Shown here: positions 19,596-30,601 of the stretch, in pieces
How positions within the stretch are numbered: the first letter of the stretch is position 1
How the letters are laid out: each line of letters starts with the position of its first letter
DNA from: Phenylobacterium immobile (ATCC 35973)
GTDB lineage: Bacteria > Pseudomonadota > Alphaproteobacteria > Caulobacterales > Caulobacteraceae
NCBI RefSeq assembly: GCF_001375595.1
Contig: NZ_CVJQ01000001.1
Coordinates: forward strand, 1,612,001-1,676,000
DNA: 64,000 nt
Direction of reading: 5' to 3'
Program-made: the position numbers and the translations under genes
The notes under the pieces: model-generated
What the model saw: the letters and a program-made list of their open reading frames with translations, nothing else
Databases searched by the model: none
Told to the model about the DNA's origin: nothing

Positions 19596-20768
19596 ATGAC
19601 GCCGATTACAACCACCGCCGAACTCATGGCGTTCTGTGACAAGCTTAAGGGCCAGCCCTTCGTCGCCGTGGACACCGAGTTCATGCGCGAGACGACCTAC
19701 TGGCCGAAGCTCTGTCTGATCCAGGCTGCGGCCCCTGGAGTCGAGGCGGCGATCGACCCGCTTGCCGACGGAATCGACCTGGAGCCGTTTCTGGTCGTGC
19801 TGCGTGATCCGGCCATCCTCAAGGTTTTCCATGCCGCCCGCCAGGACGTGGAGATCTTCAACAACCTGTCCGCGATGCCGACGCCGCTGTTCGACACGCA
19901 GGTGGCCGGCATGGCCGCCGGCTTCGGTGAGCAGATCGCCTATGACGCTCTCGTCCGGCAAATGCTCAAGATCGAACTCGACAAGTCCAGCCGCTTCACC
20001 GATTGGGCGCGGCGGCCCTTGTCGGACAACCAGCTGACCTACGCGATCGCCGACGTCACCCACCTGGCCGAGCTCTATCCGATGCTGCGCAAGCGGCTGG
20101 AAGATGAGGGCCGGTTGGCCTGGGTGACTGATGAAATGGCCAGCCTGAACGACCCGGCCAACTACGACGTCGATCCCGAGAACGCCTGGAAGCGCCTGCG
20201 CCCGCGTCGGCACACGTCGAAGTATCTTTCGGTCTATCGCGCCGTGGCCGCTTGGCGTGAACGCACGGCTCAGACCCGCGACCAGCCCCGTGGCCGCATC
20301 CTGAAGGACGAGGCGATCGACGAGATCGCCACCCAGGCGCCGACTGACGCTGAACAACTGGACCGCCTGCGCTCAGCGCCCAAGGGCTTTTCCGGTTCGC
20401 GTTACGGGCCCGAGTTGCTGTCGGCGATCCGCGAGGCGCTCAAGGACCATGAGGCCTACGCCCCGGTGATCGAGCGCGCGCGCCATGCGCCGTCTCCGGC
20501 GGCCGGCGCCGTTGTGGAGCTCCTGAAGGTGCTTCTGAAGGCGCGGGCGGAAGAGGCGGGCGTCGCGTCCAAGCTGATCGCGACGGTGTCGGACCTGGAA
20601 CTCATCGCCAACAGCGACGAGGCGGCGACCGCCGCCTTGACTGGCTGGCGGCGCGAAGCCTTTGGCGAGGACGCTCTCAAGCTGAAGCGCGGGGAGTTGG
20701 CCTTGGTGCTGGACGGCGCTCGTGTGCGCGTCGTTGAGGTCCGCCGGGCGCCTAAGGCGTCGACCTGA
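19596..20768 (+). CDS. rnd: Ribonuclease D
   Basis: A 390-residue 3'-5' exoribonuclease for tRNA and structured RNA maturation. The DEDD nuclease begins with [13 protein letters not shown] (Asp and Glu of Exo I), continues with FHAARQDVE (Exo II) and the later YAIADVTHL (Exo III). An HRDC domain follows at about 210-290. ATG 19596 directly follows a possible TTG start at 19593. There is no clear ribosome site, and TATAGCT lies 6-12 bp upstream, so the message may be leaderless, as is common in Caulobacter. Confidence 0.95.
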   Translation: MTPITTTAELMAFCDKLKGQPFVAVDTEFMRETTYWPKLCLIQAAAPGVEAAIDPLADGIDLEPFLVVLRDPAILKVFHAARQDVEIFNNLSAMPTPLFDTQVAGMAAGFGEQIAYDALVRQMLKIELDKSSRFTDWARRPLSDNQLTYAIADVTHLAELYPMLRKRLEDEGRLAWVTDEMASLNDPANYDVDPENAWKRLRPRRHTSKYLSVYRAVAAWRERTAQTRDQPRGRILKDEAIDEIATQAPTDAEQLDRLRSAPKGFSGSRYGPELLSAIREALKDHEAYAPVIERARHAPSPAAGAVVELLKVLLKARAEEAGVASKLIATVSDLELIANSDEAATAALTGWRREAFGEDALKLKRGELALVLDGARVRVVEVRRAPKAST

Positions 20769-20772
20769 CCGG

Positions 20773-22314
20773 CTAGTCGCCCAGCGACAGCTTCAGTCGC
20801 AGCGCCTGGGCCAACGCCTGGGCGCGCTTCGCGGTTTGCTCGCCGAGCAGCATGTCTCCATGACCCCCGACAGCGATGAGCCGCAGATGCTGGCCATCGA
20901 TCACAAGGCGCGACTTCGCAAGCACGGCCGGATTTCGGCCTGAAAGGTCGCAGCCCAGCCGCAACGCCGCCCCGAGCGCGCGGGCACGCTGCTGCATCGC
21001 CGGCGTCAGGAGGCGGGCGATCGCCTCGGGTTCGGGGACGGCGGCCTGGCTCGTGTGCCGCGCGAAGAGCGCGAGCGCCAGGAAGGCGCGTTCAGGATGG
21101 GTCATGCCGGCGAGGGGCGCACGGATCATCTGTTCGAAGGCGATCTCGCCGCGATGGTCGGGGTGAAGGCGCGATCCCATGTCGGCCAAGCGCGCAGCTG
21201 CGGCAAGCAGGCGACCATCGCGTTCACCCAAGACCGGATCGACCAGCAGGGGAGGCAAGCGACCGAACAACGGCTTCAGCCAGGCCTCCAGGGCGGGCCC
21301 GAGCGTCTGTTGCGGTCCATTGGGGCTCAGGGCCTCAGCCCCGGCGATCAGCGGGTCCAGGGCGCGAATCTCTGGGGCCATCGCCTCGAATAACTGGCCT
21401 TCGCGCAGGCCGAACGCCGAGATAACGACCCGCTGGTAGCCCATTCGCTCAATCAGAACATCGAGGACGAGCGCCGAGTAGGACAGGGTTTCGAACCGCT
21501 TTTTCGATAGCCCCTCGATGCCCTCCAGCGACGACTTCGATTGCCGTTGAACGAACCTGGCGACCTCCAGGGCATCAGCCCGGACCATCTCGTACTGGTG
21601 CGCGACGCGGAGGGGGTAGCCAGCCATCTGCATGTGCAGCAAGGCCAGGTTGCGCCAGCCGCCGCCGACGGCGTGGAAATCCGCGGCGGCGAAGCGGCCC
21701 GCCGTCGGGGCCAGCGCTGCCTCGATACGGCGGCGAATGGGATCAATTTCTAGCGTGCGCGGCGCGCCCAGAGCGAAGGGGCCGAGCGGCAAGGTTACGC
21801 TGTCGGGCGTATTGACGGCGTCAGCCGTCGCCGTCTCCAGGCGGATGAGCTCCAGGCTGGAGCCGCCCAGGTCGCCAACGACGCCGCGGCTGTTCGGTTC
21901 GCCGGAGATCACGCCAAGCGCGGCGTAGCGGGCTTCTTCCGCGCCCGTCAGCACGCGGATCACGAACCCGGTCTCTTGTTTGACACGTCGCACGAAGAGC
22001 GCGCCGTCAGCGGCCTCCCGCACCGCCGCCGTGCCCGCGACCGTGACGGCCAGGTCGTCCCAGCCCTCGACCACCACGCGAAAGCGCCGGAGCGCGGCCA
22101 TGGCGGTTTCAACCCCGCCGGCGGACAGTCGCCCTGTCTGCAGCAGGTCGCGGCCGAGGCCGGCGAGCGCCTTCTCGTTGTAGACTGTCCAGATCGCGCG
22201 GCCTTCCAGCCGGTAGATCACCAGCCGGACAGAGTTGGAGCCGACGTCGATGACCGCCGCATGGCGAACCGCCGTTCGGTCGTGTTTGGCGTTATCCCCT
22301 CGGAGCCACATCAT
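20773..22314 (-). CDS. ppx: Exopolyphosphatase (Ppx/GppA family)
   Basis: A 513-residue ASKHA-fold phosphatase. Phosphate-binding loops are visible as [14 protein letters not shown] near residues 21-34 and [14 protein letters not shown] near 143-156. A C-terminal HD-like helical region follows. It hydrolyses polyphosphate or pppGpp. Its start overlaps the 3' end of ppk by 23 bp, so synthesis and breakdown genes are coupled. The stop is 4 bp from that of convergent rnd. Confidence 0.93.
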   Translation of the reverse strand: MMWLRGDNAKHDRTAVRHAAVIDVGSNSVRLVIYRLEGRAIWTVYNEKALAGLGRDLLQTGRLSAGGVETAMAALRRFRVVVEGWDDLAVTVAGTAAVREAADGALFVRRVKQETGFVIRVLTGAEEARYAALGVISGEPNSRGVVGDLGGSSLELIRLETATADAVNTPDSVTLPLGPFALGAPRTLEIDPIRRRIEAALAPTAGRFAAADFHAVGGGWRNLALLHMQMAGYPLRVAHQYEMVRADALEVARFVQRQSKSSLEGIEGLSKKRFETLSYSALVLDVLIERMGYQRVVISAFGLREGQLFEAMAPEIRALDPLIAGAEALSPNGPQQTLGPALEAWLKPLFGRLPPLLVDPVLGERDGRLLAAAARLADMGSRLHPDHRGEIAFEQMIRAPLAGMTHPERAFLALALFARHTSQAAVPEPEAIARLLTPAMQQRARALGAALRLGCDLSGRNPAVLAKSRLVIDGQHLRLIAVGGHGDMLLGEQTAKRAQALAQALRLKLSLGD

Positions 22315-24517
22315 CGATCGCGCGCGGCATGTCCTTCACGCGCTGTCCCCGGCCGGACAGGCTTGGATTGGTCATGAAGTAGCCGTGCGCCGAAAAGGCG
22401 TCCGGATGGTCCCAGGCCGGATCGCGGACATAGCGGCCTTCGCTATCCAGGGTCCAGCTTTGAGCCTCGTCGCGAAGATTTGCGACCATGATTTGTTGCA
22501 GCACCTGCTGGTGCACTGTCGGGTTTTCCACTGGCGCGAGGGACTCGACACGCCGGTCGAGATTGCGCGGCATCCAGTCGGCCGATGAGATGTAGGCCCG
22601 CGCCTCCGACGAGGGTAGCGGCGCACCGTTTGCGAAGGCGACGATCCGGCCATGTTCGAGGTAGCGGCCGACGATGCTTTTGACACGAATGGACTCGGAA
22701 AGACCTGGCACGCCTGGCCGCAGGCAGCAGATGCCGCGGATGACCAGCTCGATCGGTACGCCAGCTTGGCTAGCCCGGTAGAGGCCGTCGATGATCTCTG
22801 GATCAACCAGGGAATTCATCTTGGCCCAAATACCGGACGGCCTGCCGGCGCGAGCACAATCGGCCTCCGCCGCGATCATCCGCAGCAGGTCGCGTTTCAT
22901 GGTGATCGGCGAGAAGGAGAGCTTCTCCAACGTCTCCGGTTGGGCGTAGCCGGTGATGTAGTTGAAGAGCCTGGCGCTATCGCGGCCCATCGCCGGGTCG
23001 GAGGTGAACAGCGACAGGTCGGTGTAGATGCGCGCCGTGACCGGATGATAGTTGCCCGTGCCGAAGTGACAGTAGGTGCGCAGAGCGTCGCCCTCGCGGC
23101 GCACGACCATCGATAGCTTGGCGTGGGTCTTGTACTCCACGAAGCCGAAGACGACGTGAACACCGGCCCGCTCCAGATCGCGGGCCCACTTCAGATTGGC
23201 TTCCTCGTCGAAGCGAGCCTTTATCTCGACGAGCGCGGTGACGTTCTTGCCGTTGTCCGCTGCTTCAATGAGCGCAGCGATGATCGGGCTGTCCTTGGAG
23301 GTGCGGTAAAGCGTCTGCTTGATCGCCACGACATTGGGATCGCGCGCGGCCTGCCGCAGGAACTGCACCACCACGTCGAAGCTCTCGAACGGGTGGTGCA
23401 CAAGGATGTCCTTCTCACGGATGGCGGCGAAGCAGTCGCCCGCATGATCACGGATCCGCTCGGGGAAGCGCGGTTCGAAAGGCGGGAACTTCAGATCGGC
23501 GCGATCGGCGGGGATCAGCTGGCTAAGCTCGTCCAGCCCCAGCAGGCCTTCGATCAGGATGATATCTTCGGGCTGGGCGTGCAGGCTTTCAGTGATGAAG
23601 GCCCGCAACTCCGTGGTCATGGCTGTTTCGATCTCGACTCGCACGACCGAGCCCATGCGGCGCTGCTTGAGGGCGGCCTCAAATTCGCGGACTAGGTCTT
23701 CAGCTTCTTCCTCGACTTCAACGTCGCTGTCACGGATCAGCCGGAAGACGCCGACGTCCTTGATGTCGCAATTGGGAAATAGGCGATCGAGGAAGAGCTG
23801 CAGCAGCCCTTCCAGTGAAATAAACCGCCGCTGGCGTTGCGTACGTTCGGGCCCAGTCTGCAACTCCCAGAACCGTGCGACCTGGGCCGGAATCGGCACC
23901 AAGGCGTAGAGCGTGCGTCGGTCGGCGTGACGGCGCAGCTTCATCACCAGGGAGAACGCGAGGTTTGGGATAAAGGGGAAGGGGTGCGCCGGATCGATAG
24001 CGAGGGGGGTGAGCACAGGAAAGATCTGGCTGAGGAAGGTTTCCTCCAGCGTGGCCTTCTCCGTGGCGGACACGTCCTGCGCGGCCACGACATGCAGTCG
24101 TTCACCTGCAAGTTCGCTGCAGAGGGCGCGCCAGCGCGCCTGCTGGTCGGCCATCAGGTCCGCGGCCTCGGCGTTCACCCGCGTCAGCTGTTCGGCCGGC
24201 GTCAGGCCGTCCTGGCTGAGCACGCGCACGCCTTCTCGAACCTGGGCCTTCAAGCCGGCGACGCGAACCATGTAGAATTCGTCCAGGTTCGCCGCTGAGA
24301 TGGCCAGGAACCGCAGCTGTTCCAACAGGGGATGGCGCGGATTGTGCGCTTCGCCCAGGACTCGGCGATTGAACGCCAGCCAGGAAAGTTCGCGGTTGAA
24401 GAAGCGGCGCGGTGAACTTGCAAGCTCGCTGGCGCTGATTGCGCACGCGTGGCTCCCGCCAGCCGGCTGCGAGGGCGGAGTCGTCTCCTGCGCATTGACC
24501 GTGACCAGGGTGTTCAT
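22292..24517 (-). CDS. ppk: Polyphosphate kinase 1
   Basis: A 741-residue PPK1, which reversibly transfers the ATP gamma-phosphate to polyphosphate. The N-terminal domain begins [16 protein letters not shown] (about residues 40-55) and has [13 protein letters not shown]. The catalytic core contains [11 protein letters not shown] and the segment [12 protein letters not shown] bearing the phosphoryl-accepting His. ATG 24517 is 48 bp after hdaA and ppx overlaps its end, suggesting an hdaA-ppk-ppx operon. Confidence 0.96.
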   Translation of the reverse strand: MNTLVTVNAQETTPPSQPAGGSHACAISASELASSPRRFFNRELSWLAFNRRVLGEAHNPRHPLLEQLRFLAISAANLDEFYMVRVAGLKAQVREGVRVLSQDGLTPAEQLTRVNAEAADLMADQQARWRALCSELAGERLHVVAAQDVSATEKATLEETFLSQIFPVLTPLAIDPAHPFPFIPNLAFSLVMKLRRHADRRTLYALVPIPAQVARFWELQTGPERTQRQRRFISLEGLLQLFLDRLFPNCDIKDVGVFRLIRDSDVEVEEEAEDLVREFEAALKQRRMGSVVRVEIETAMTTELRAFITESLHAQPEDIILIEGLLGLDELSQLIPADRADLKFPPFEPRFPERIRDHAGDCFAAIREKDILVHHPFESFDVVVQFLRQAARDPNVVAIKQTLYRTSKDSPIIAALIEAADNGKNVTALVEIKARFDEEANLKWARDLERAGVHVVFGFVEYKTHAKLSMVVRREGDALRTYCHFGTGNYHPVTARIYTDLSLFTSDPAMGRDSARLFNYITGYAQPETLEKLSFSPITMKRDLLRMIAAEADCARAGRPSGIWAKMNSLVDPEIIDGLYRASQAGVPIELVIRGICCLRPGVPGLSESIRVKSIVGRYLEHGRIVAFANGAPLPSSEARAYISSADWMPRNLDRRVESLAPVENPTVHQQVLQQIMVANLRDEAQSWTLDSEGRYVRDPAWDHPDAFSAHGYFMTNPSLSGRGQRVKDMPRAIDDVAPRG

Positions 24518-24565
24518 ACCGGCTCCATGGCTGCCAGGCGACTAATCCGCCTTTCGCTCAGCGAT

Positions 24566-25246
24566 CTATTCCTCGGAATGATCAAGGAATTGATTCTGAT
24601 CCTCAAGAATTTGCCGCGCAAGGGCCCGAGAGACGGGACGTGTTTCCTGATCGACTCCTTCATCGAGCCTGCGCACGATTTCACGCGCCTCGGGAATCGA
24701 CCGGCTCATCCTGCGGAGCAGGTAGGGATAAAGGTCATCAGACGGGCGAATACTCCGTTCACGGAAGAATATTTCGAGTACGCCGCGCAGCACCTCATCG
24801 TCCGGCTCTGCGATCTCCGCGACCGGCATGCCGTTCAGCCGCGAACGCAGGTCGGGCAAAGCGCTGGGCCAACTGGCGGGGACTGTGCGCGCGGTGACCA
24901 GCAGGCCGCGCTCGGGGCGGGCTGCAAGATTGATTAAATGAAAGAGCGCTTCGTCCGGGAAGCCCTGATCCGCATCTTCAAGCAGCACCGGTCCGGGATG
25001 GGCCGCTGCACGATCAAGGTCCGGCGCGGCGAGATCGACCGTCAACGCGCCGGCGCCCGCCGCCCACACGGCGGCGAGATAAGTCTTTCCAACCCCGGCC
25101 GGACCGATGAGCGCCAGGCCTCCGCCAGGCCAACGCGGCCAGGCGTCGAGCAGGGCGACCGCCCGAGCGTTGGAAGGCCCGATCAGAAAGCCGTCCCGCG
25201 TGGCGGGCGCGGAGGCGGTGAGGGGAAGGCGGAGCTGGCGCGGCAC
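24566..25246 (-). CDS. hdaA: HdaA, DnaA-related regulator of replication initiation
   Basis: A 226-residue single AAA+ domain protein. It begins MPRQLRLPL, a sliding-clamp binding motif (QLxLPL) typical of Hda/HdaA. Walker A is GPAGVGKT near 48-55, Walker B region VLLEDADQG near 87-95, and a sensor/lid region follows. In Caulobacter, HdaA acts with the DNA polymerase clamp to promote ATP hydrolysis by DnaA and stop re-initiation. It is about half DnaA size and lacks the DNA-binding domain IV. It is followed by ppk on the same strand. Confidence 0.9.
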   Translation of the reverse strand: MPRQLRLPLTASAPATRDGFLIGPSNARAVALLDAWPRWPGGGLALIGPAGVGKTYLAAVWAAGAGALTVDLAAPDLDRAAAHPGPVLLEDADQGFPDEALFHLINLAARPERGLLVTARTVPASWPSALPDLRSRLNGMPVAEIAEPDDEVLRGVLEIFFRERSIRPSDDLYPYLLRRMSRSIPEAREIVRRLDEGVDQETRPVSRALARQILEDQNQFLDHSEE

Positions 25247-25325
25247 GCCGCCAAGGTAGCAAGATCAGCCGCTGAGGACATCGGCGGGGCCCGAACACTC
25301 CCCGCCTTTCACAGATTTCGGCAGA

Positions 25326-26102
25326 TCAGAGAGCTTCGACGGCCTTGGGCTCAGGCCGGATGTCGCGAGCGGCCAATAGGGTCCAGCCGCCTGGCTTGAG
25401 CAGTTCGATGGGCGAGAAGCGTATTTTGTAATCCATCTTCTCGGAGCCGCGCACCCAATAGCCGAGATAGACATAGGCCACGCTCGTCACCCTGGCCTGG
25501 TTGATATGGTCCAGGATCATGAACGACCCCAGGCTTCGCCGCGCCAGGGTTGGATCATAGAAGCTGTAGACCAGCGACAGGCCATCCTTCATCAGATCGA
25601 CCAGGGCGCAGCCGACCAGGTCGCCTGGCCCTCCGTCAGCGGACCTTCGGCGATACTCGATCAGATGCGTTCGGACAGCCGTATCCTCGACCATGGCCAC
25701 ATAGTCAGGCCAGGTCATCTCGGCCATGCCGCCCTCGGCGTGACGCGTGGTCAGATAGCGGCGCAGCAAGTCGAACTGTTCGTGGGTCGCCTCGGCCTCA
25801 ACCAAATGGCGCTCAAGGTCGGCGTTGCGGTTCAACGCCTTGCGCTCCGAGCGTGAAAAAACATAGTCCGCCACGGGAATGCGGGCCGAAAGACAAGCTT
25901 GGCAGGACTCGCACGCGGGCCGATAGGCGATGTTCTGCGAACGGCGGAAGCCGACTTCGGTCAGCGAGTCGTTGACGCTCGCCCCGTCCGAGAGCGGCAG
26001 ATGGGCGAAAACCTTTCGCTCAAACCGATCGGGCAAGTAGGGGCACGGCGTCGGCGCCGTGAGGAAGAACCGAAGCTGCCGCGTAGGAAAATGCTGCGTC
26101 AC
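25326..26102 (-). CDS. bpt: Aspartate/glutamate leucyltransferase (N-end rule pathway)
   Basis: A 258-residue transferase that adds Leu from Leu-tRNA to N-terminal Asp or Glu, marking proteins for ClpS/ClpAP. Family segments are TRQLRFFLTAPTPCPYLP at the N-terminus, GFRRSQNIAYRPACESCQAC and YVYLGYWVRGSEKMDYK. I choose GTG 26102 (residues VTQHFPTR), the family start; an in-frame ATG at 26216 would add 38 residues without homology. It is divergent from the dehydrogenase gene at 26255. Confidence 0.93.
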   Translation of the reverse strand: MTQHFPTRQLRFFLTAPTPCPYLPDRFERKVFAHLPLSDGASVNDSLTEVGFRRSQNIAYRPACESCQACLSARIPVADYVFSRSERKALNRNADLERHLVEAEATHEQFDLLRRYLTTRHAEGGMAEMTWPDYVAMVEDTAVRTHLIEYRRRSADGGPGDLVGCALVDLMKDGLSLVYSFYDPTLARRSLGSFMILDHINQARVTSVAYVYLGYWVRGSEKMDYKIRFSPIELLKPGGWTLLAARDIRPEPKAVEAL

Positions 26103-26254
26103 GAATCCCAGTCGCCCTTGAACCTCGGCCGAAAAGACCTTTGTCCCGGCAAGATTAGCAGGCAAGCCGGAGCGGCGCGCAAGAAGTTGTTGGCGTCCGC
26201 TGTCTGCGCGCGTCACGGCGCGTGGCGTAGGGCAGGGATGATGGAGATCGAGGC

Positions 26255-27121
26255 ATGAAGACGGCGTTCGTGGGATTGGGCGTGATGGGCTTCCCGATGG
26301 CGGGGCATCTGACGCGGGCGGGCCACGAGGTCGGGGTCTTTAATCGCAGTCCGGAAAAGGCGCGACGGTGGTCGGAATTATTTGGCGGACGGGCGTGCTC
26401 CACGCTGGCCGAGGCGGCGGCGGACGTCGAACTGTTGGCGCTCTGCGTAGGCGATGACGACGATGTACGCGCTGTGGTCGAGGCCACCCTCGAAGCCTTG
26501 GCGCCCGGCGCCGTGATCGTGGATCACACGACGACCTCAGCGTCGGTGGCGCGGGAGATGGCCGAACGGGCTGCGGCGACGGGGCGGTTTTTCATCGACG
26601 CGCCGGTCTCCGGCGGACAGGCTGGCGCTGAAAGCGGCCAACTTTCCATCATGTGCGGCGGCCCCAATGAAGCGTTCGTTCGGGTTGTCTCGGTGATCGG
26701 GGCCTACGCCAAGTCAGTGAAGTTGATGGGCGGGTCTGGATCGGGCCAACTCACCAAGATGGCCAATCAGATCTGCATAGCCGGTATTGTTCAAGGACTA
26801 TCTGAATCCTTGCACTTTGTCAGAAGATCCGGACTGGACCCCGAGGCTGTTCTGGAAGCGATCTCTAAGGGCGCCGCGCAGTCTTGGCAGATGGAGAATC
26901 GCTGGGGGACGATGGCCCAAGGCCAGTTCAACTTCGGCTTCGCGGTTGACTGGATGTTGAAGGACCTTGGGCTGGTCCTCGACGAGGCCGCTCGCAATGG
27001 ATCGAATCTCGAAATGACCAGTCTTATCAGAGACTTCTACGTAGACGTTCGGGGTATGGGCGGGGGGCGGTGGGACACTTCAAGCTTGGTTGCAAGGCTG
27101 GAAAAGCCGTCAGATGCGTAA
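26255..27121 (+). CDS. NAD(P)-dependent beta-hydroxyacid dehydrogenase (3-hydroxyisobutyrate dehydrogenase-like)
   Basis: A 288-residue two-domain dehydrogenase. The Rossmann motif is FVGLGVMGFPMA at residues 5-16. The substrate-binding DAPVSGGQAGA lies near 117-127 and the catalytic Lys in GQLTKMANQ near 166-174. The family includes 3-hydroxyisobutyrate, tartronate semialdehyde and glyoxylate reductases; sequence alone does not choose. A 3-hydroxyisobutyryl-CoA hydrolase-like gene 2.4 kb downstream makes valine catabolism attractive but not proven. Confidence 0.88.
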   Translation: MKTAFVGLGVMGFPMAGHLTRAGHEVGVFNRSPEKARRWSELFGGRACSTLAEAAADVELLALCVGDDDDVRAVVEATLEALAPGAVIVDHTTTSASVAREMAERAAATGRFFIDAPVSGGQAGAESGQLSIMCGGPNEAFVRVVSVIGAYAKSVKLMGGSGSGQLTKMANQICIAGIVQGLSESLHFVRRSGLDPEAVLEAISKGAAQSWQMENRWGTMAQGQFNFGFAVDWMLKDLGLVLDEAARNGSNLEMTSLIRDFYVDVRGMGGGRWDTSSLVARLEKPSDA

Positions 27122-27220
27122 TTCGCTTTCCTAAGCAATTGCCAAACGGCTCGCGGGATATATTGTGAGGCGGACCGAAGCCGACAGAGCAGCGGCGGTT
27201 CGGGATTTGGGAGAGAGATT

Positions 27221-28342
27221 ATGGGACTTGAACTCGAGAAAGACACGCGCAGCCGCGGTCTGACTGAAGAAGGCATTATTCACATTCCGGGCATCTACAG
27301 CCGCTACGTTCGCCTCGCGAGCGGCGCGCGCGCCCACTACGTCACCAGCGGCGAAAGCGGCCCGGCCGTGATCCTGCTGCATGGCGGCATCGAAGGTTCG
27401 TCGGGCACCGCCGGCTTCCGCTTCATGATGACCTTCCTGGGTGAGAACGGCTTCCGCGTTTACGCGCCGGACCGTCCGGGGTTCGGCAAGGCCGACACGA
27501 GCAAGGTCGAGTACCTCGACGCGAGCCCGAAGGCTCAGGTTGATTTCGTCAAGGAATTCGCCGACGCGCTTTGCCTCGACAAGTTCCACCTTTCGGGGAA
27601 CTCGGCGGGCTGCATGGTTTCGGCGAACTTCGTCGTCAGCCACCCCGAGCGGGTGCTGAGCGTGGCCTTCATCGCCGGCGGTCTCGGCGACATCAATGAA
27701 AAGCCCCGCCTGATGCCTTCGGAAGGCAAGTTCACCCCGAATCCGGCCTACGTGAACCCGCCTTTCGACGGCACCAATGAATCCATGAAGAACCTCATGG
27801 ACGGCATCATTTATGAAGCCAAGGCGATCTGGCCGGAGCTGATCACCATGCGTGTCAACGACGCGCTGGAACAACGTCGCGCCCGTGAAGCGGCTGGCGT
27901 GGAACGCTGGGGTCCCGGTTCCAAGCAAACGCCCGACCAGCTGCAGGTCTTCTCGACGAAAGGCCGCCTCGATAAGCTGACGATGCCGATGATCTATCTC
28001 TACGGCCTGCAGGACGTGCTGTCGGTCGTCGAAAACGGCTTCAACCAGGAAGACGTGGCTCCGAACATCCAGTTCTTCTATCCGGACGAATGCGGTCACC
28101 AAGGCCAGACCGATCAGCCCGACATGCACAACCAAGTGTTCCTGGAATTCTTCCGCGAGGGCAAGGTCAGCTGGGAATCGGCGAAGTGGGCGGGTGTTTC
28201 GCGTCGCCGTCCGATCAACCCGAAGCTCGTCGAAGAACCCGCGGGCGGTTTCCCGTCGGTGATCCGTGAAGCCTACGTCGACACCCCGACCCTGCGCGCT
28301 GCGCTGGGTTCGTCGGTGAAGACGCCGGAACCGGCGGAATAA
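27221..28342 (+). CDS. Alpha/beta hydrolase
   Basis: A 373-residue alpha/beta hydrolase. The oxyanion segment is VILLHGGIEGSSG near residues 50-62, the nucleophile elbow is LSGNSAGC near 123-130, a probable acid Asp sits in YGLQDVLS, and the His in DECGHQGQ near 288-295. It resembles C-C bond hydrolases of aromatic meta-cleavage paths, but the substrate is unknown. A GGGAGAGAG site precedes ATG 27221. The gene is monocistronic, with its own terminator. Confidence 0.82.
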   Translation: MGLELEKDTRSRGLTEEGIIHIPGIYSRYVRLASGARAHYVTSGESGPAVILLHGGIEGSSGTAGFRFMMTFLGENGFRVYAPDRPGFGKADTSKVEYLDASPKAQVDFVKEFADALCLDKFHLSGNSAGCMVSANFVVSHPERVLSVAFIAGGLGDINEKPRLMPSEGKFTPNPAYVNPPFDGTNESMKNLMDGIIYEAKAIWPELITMRVNDALEQRRAREAAGVERWGPGSKQTPDQLQVFSTKGRLDKLTMPMIYLYGLQDVLSVVENGFNQEDVAPNIQFFYPDECGHQGQTDQPDMHNQVFLEFFREGKVSWESAKWAGVSRRRPINPKLVEEPAGGFPSVIREAYVDTPTLRAALGSSVKTPEPAE

Positions 28343-28394
28343 GGGACTTCAGATCAGGGCATCCCGGTTCACCTGGACGCCCATGGTTTGGCGA

Positions 28395-28418
28395 GGGCTC
28401 CCGAGAGGGAGCCCTTTT
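28395..28418 (+). terminator. Terminator after the hydrolase gene
   Basis: GGGCTCCC-GAGA-GGGAGCCC is a perfect 8-bp stem followed by TTTT. It lies between convergent genes. Confidence 0.9.
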
Positions 28419-28423
28419 CCGTT

Positions 28424-29455
<1,032 letters not shown>

Positions 29456-29457
29456 CT

Positions 29458-29478
29458 ACCTTGATCAGGCGTCAAGGT
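29458..29478. promoter_or_regulatory. Inverted repeat in the hemB divergent promoter
   Basis: ACCTTGA-N7-TCAAGGT is a perfect 7-bp-arm palindrome between the divergent starts of hemB (29440) and the hydratase-family gene (29514). The TTGAT...GTCAA core recalls FNR/FixK sites, but the spacing is one base too long, so the regulator is unknown. Confidence 0.5.
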
Positions 29479-29513
29479 TGACCGCGGCGCGTCGGGCGGC
29501 GAAGCGTTGCGTC

Positions 29514-30563
29514 ATGAGTCCGTCGTCTGAACCCGAAGTCATCGCCACGGTGGAGGGGCGCGCGGGCCGGATCCGCCTGAATCGTCCACGCGCGCTGAAC
29601 GCCCTGACCCTCGCGATGACGCTGGCCATCACCCGAGCGCTGCTCGCCTGGCGTGACGACCCGGCGATCCAGGTGGTCATGATCGATCACATGGGCGAGC
29701 GGGGCTTTTGCGCCGGCGGCGATATCCGCGCCTTGGCCCTGCGTAGCGGCGGCCGCGATGCGGTTCGCGCCTTTTTCCTGCACGAATATCGGCTGAACCA
29801 CCTGATCTTCACCTACCCCAAGCCGGTGGTGACTTTCATGGACGGAGTGACCATGGGCGGCGGGGCGGGGCTCGCCATGCCCAGCCGCTTCCGGGTGGCG
29901 ACAGAGGCTTGCTTATTCGCCATGCCGGAAACCGCCATTGGCTTCTTCCCAGACGTGGGCGCCGGGTGGTTCCTGCCGAGGTTGCCGGGGCGGACCGGCT
30001 ACTGGCTGGCGCTGACGTCCGCCCGGCTGGGCGCCGCTGATTGTCTGCACCTCGGGATCGCGACGCACTACATGCCGGCCACCGCACTCGACGCCCTGAA
30101 GGCGGCGATCATCGCTGGCCCGGAGAGTCCCGGCGTCATCCTGGGCCGTCGCGCCGAGGACGCGGGCGCCGCGCCAATCAGGCCAGTGGAGCGCGATATT
30201 GACCGCGCCTTCGATCAGCCCACCATCGAAGCCATCCTCGCTGCCTTGCCGGCGCAAAAATGGGGGCGGGCTCAGGCCGAGGCGATCGCCGGACGGTCGC
30301 CGTTCAGCTTGAAGGTCACACTGCGCCGGATGCGGATCGGCGAGGGCCAGGCTAGTTTCGCTGAGGTGATGGCGACCGACTATCGCTGCGCCCTGCGGCT
30401 CGCGAGCCGCCACGACTTTGCAGAAGGCGTGCGTGCGGTCATCGTCGACAAGGACAATCGCCCGGCGTGGCGCCCCGCCGACTTGGCCTTGGTGAGCGAC
30501 CACGAGGTCGCGTCGATTTTCGCGAACCTGCCTTCCTCCGAAGAGTGGACGGCACTACCGTGA
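29514..30563 (+). CDS. Enoyl-CoA hydratase/isomerase family, 3-hydroxyisobutyryl-CoA hydrolase-like
   Basis: A 349-residue crotonase-fold protein. The oxyanion segment is GFCAGGDIRALA, followed by DGVTMGGGAGLAMPSRFRVA and the Glu/Asp-containing PETAIGFFPDVGA. The longer C-terminal region (about 210-349) is typical of 3-hydroxyisobutyryl-CoA hydrolases in valine breakdown. ATG 29514 is preferred over TTG 29478. Confidence 0.85.
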   Translation: MSPSSEPEVIATVEGRAGRIRLNRPRALNALTLAMTLAITRALLAWRDDPAIQVVMIDHMGERGFCAGGDIRALALRSGGRDAVRAFFLHEYRLNHLIFTYPKPVVTFMDGVTMGGGAGLAMPSRFRVATEACLFAMPETAIGFFPDVGAGWFLPRLPGRTGYWLALTSARLGAADCLHLGIATHYMPATALDALKAAIIAGPESPGVILGRRAEDAGAAPIRPVERDIDRAFDQPTIEAILAALPAQKWGRAQAEAIAGRSPFSLKVTLRRMRIGEGQASFAEVMATDYRCALRLASRHDFAEGVRAVIVDKDNRPAWRPADLALVSDHEVASIFANLPSSEEWTALP

Positions 30564-30601
30564 TCTTTCAGGCGAAATCGCCCGTTCTGGGAGGAACGAC
30601 C

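Noticed and set aside
19503-20357. Long N-terminal extension of purM
   Set aside because: The extra frame is antisense to rnd; family homology and length begin at ATG 19502.
25270-25300. Terminator between bpt and hdaA
   Set aside because: A GGCGGGG/CCCCGCC stem exists, but its loop is long and on the minus strand, the direction of both genes, no T-run follows.
29458-29478. Classic FNR/FixK site at hemB
   Set aside because: The half-sites TTGAT and GTCAA are separated by five bases rather than four, so I list it only as an unassigned inverted repeat.
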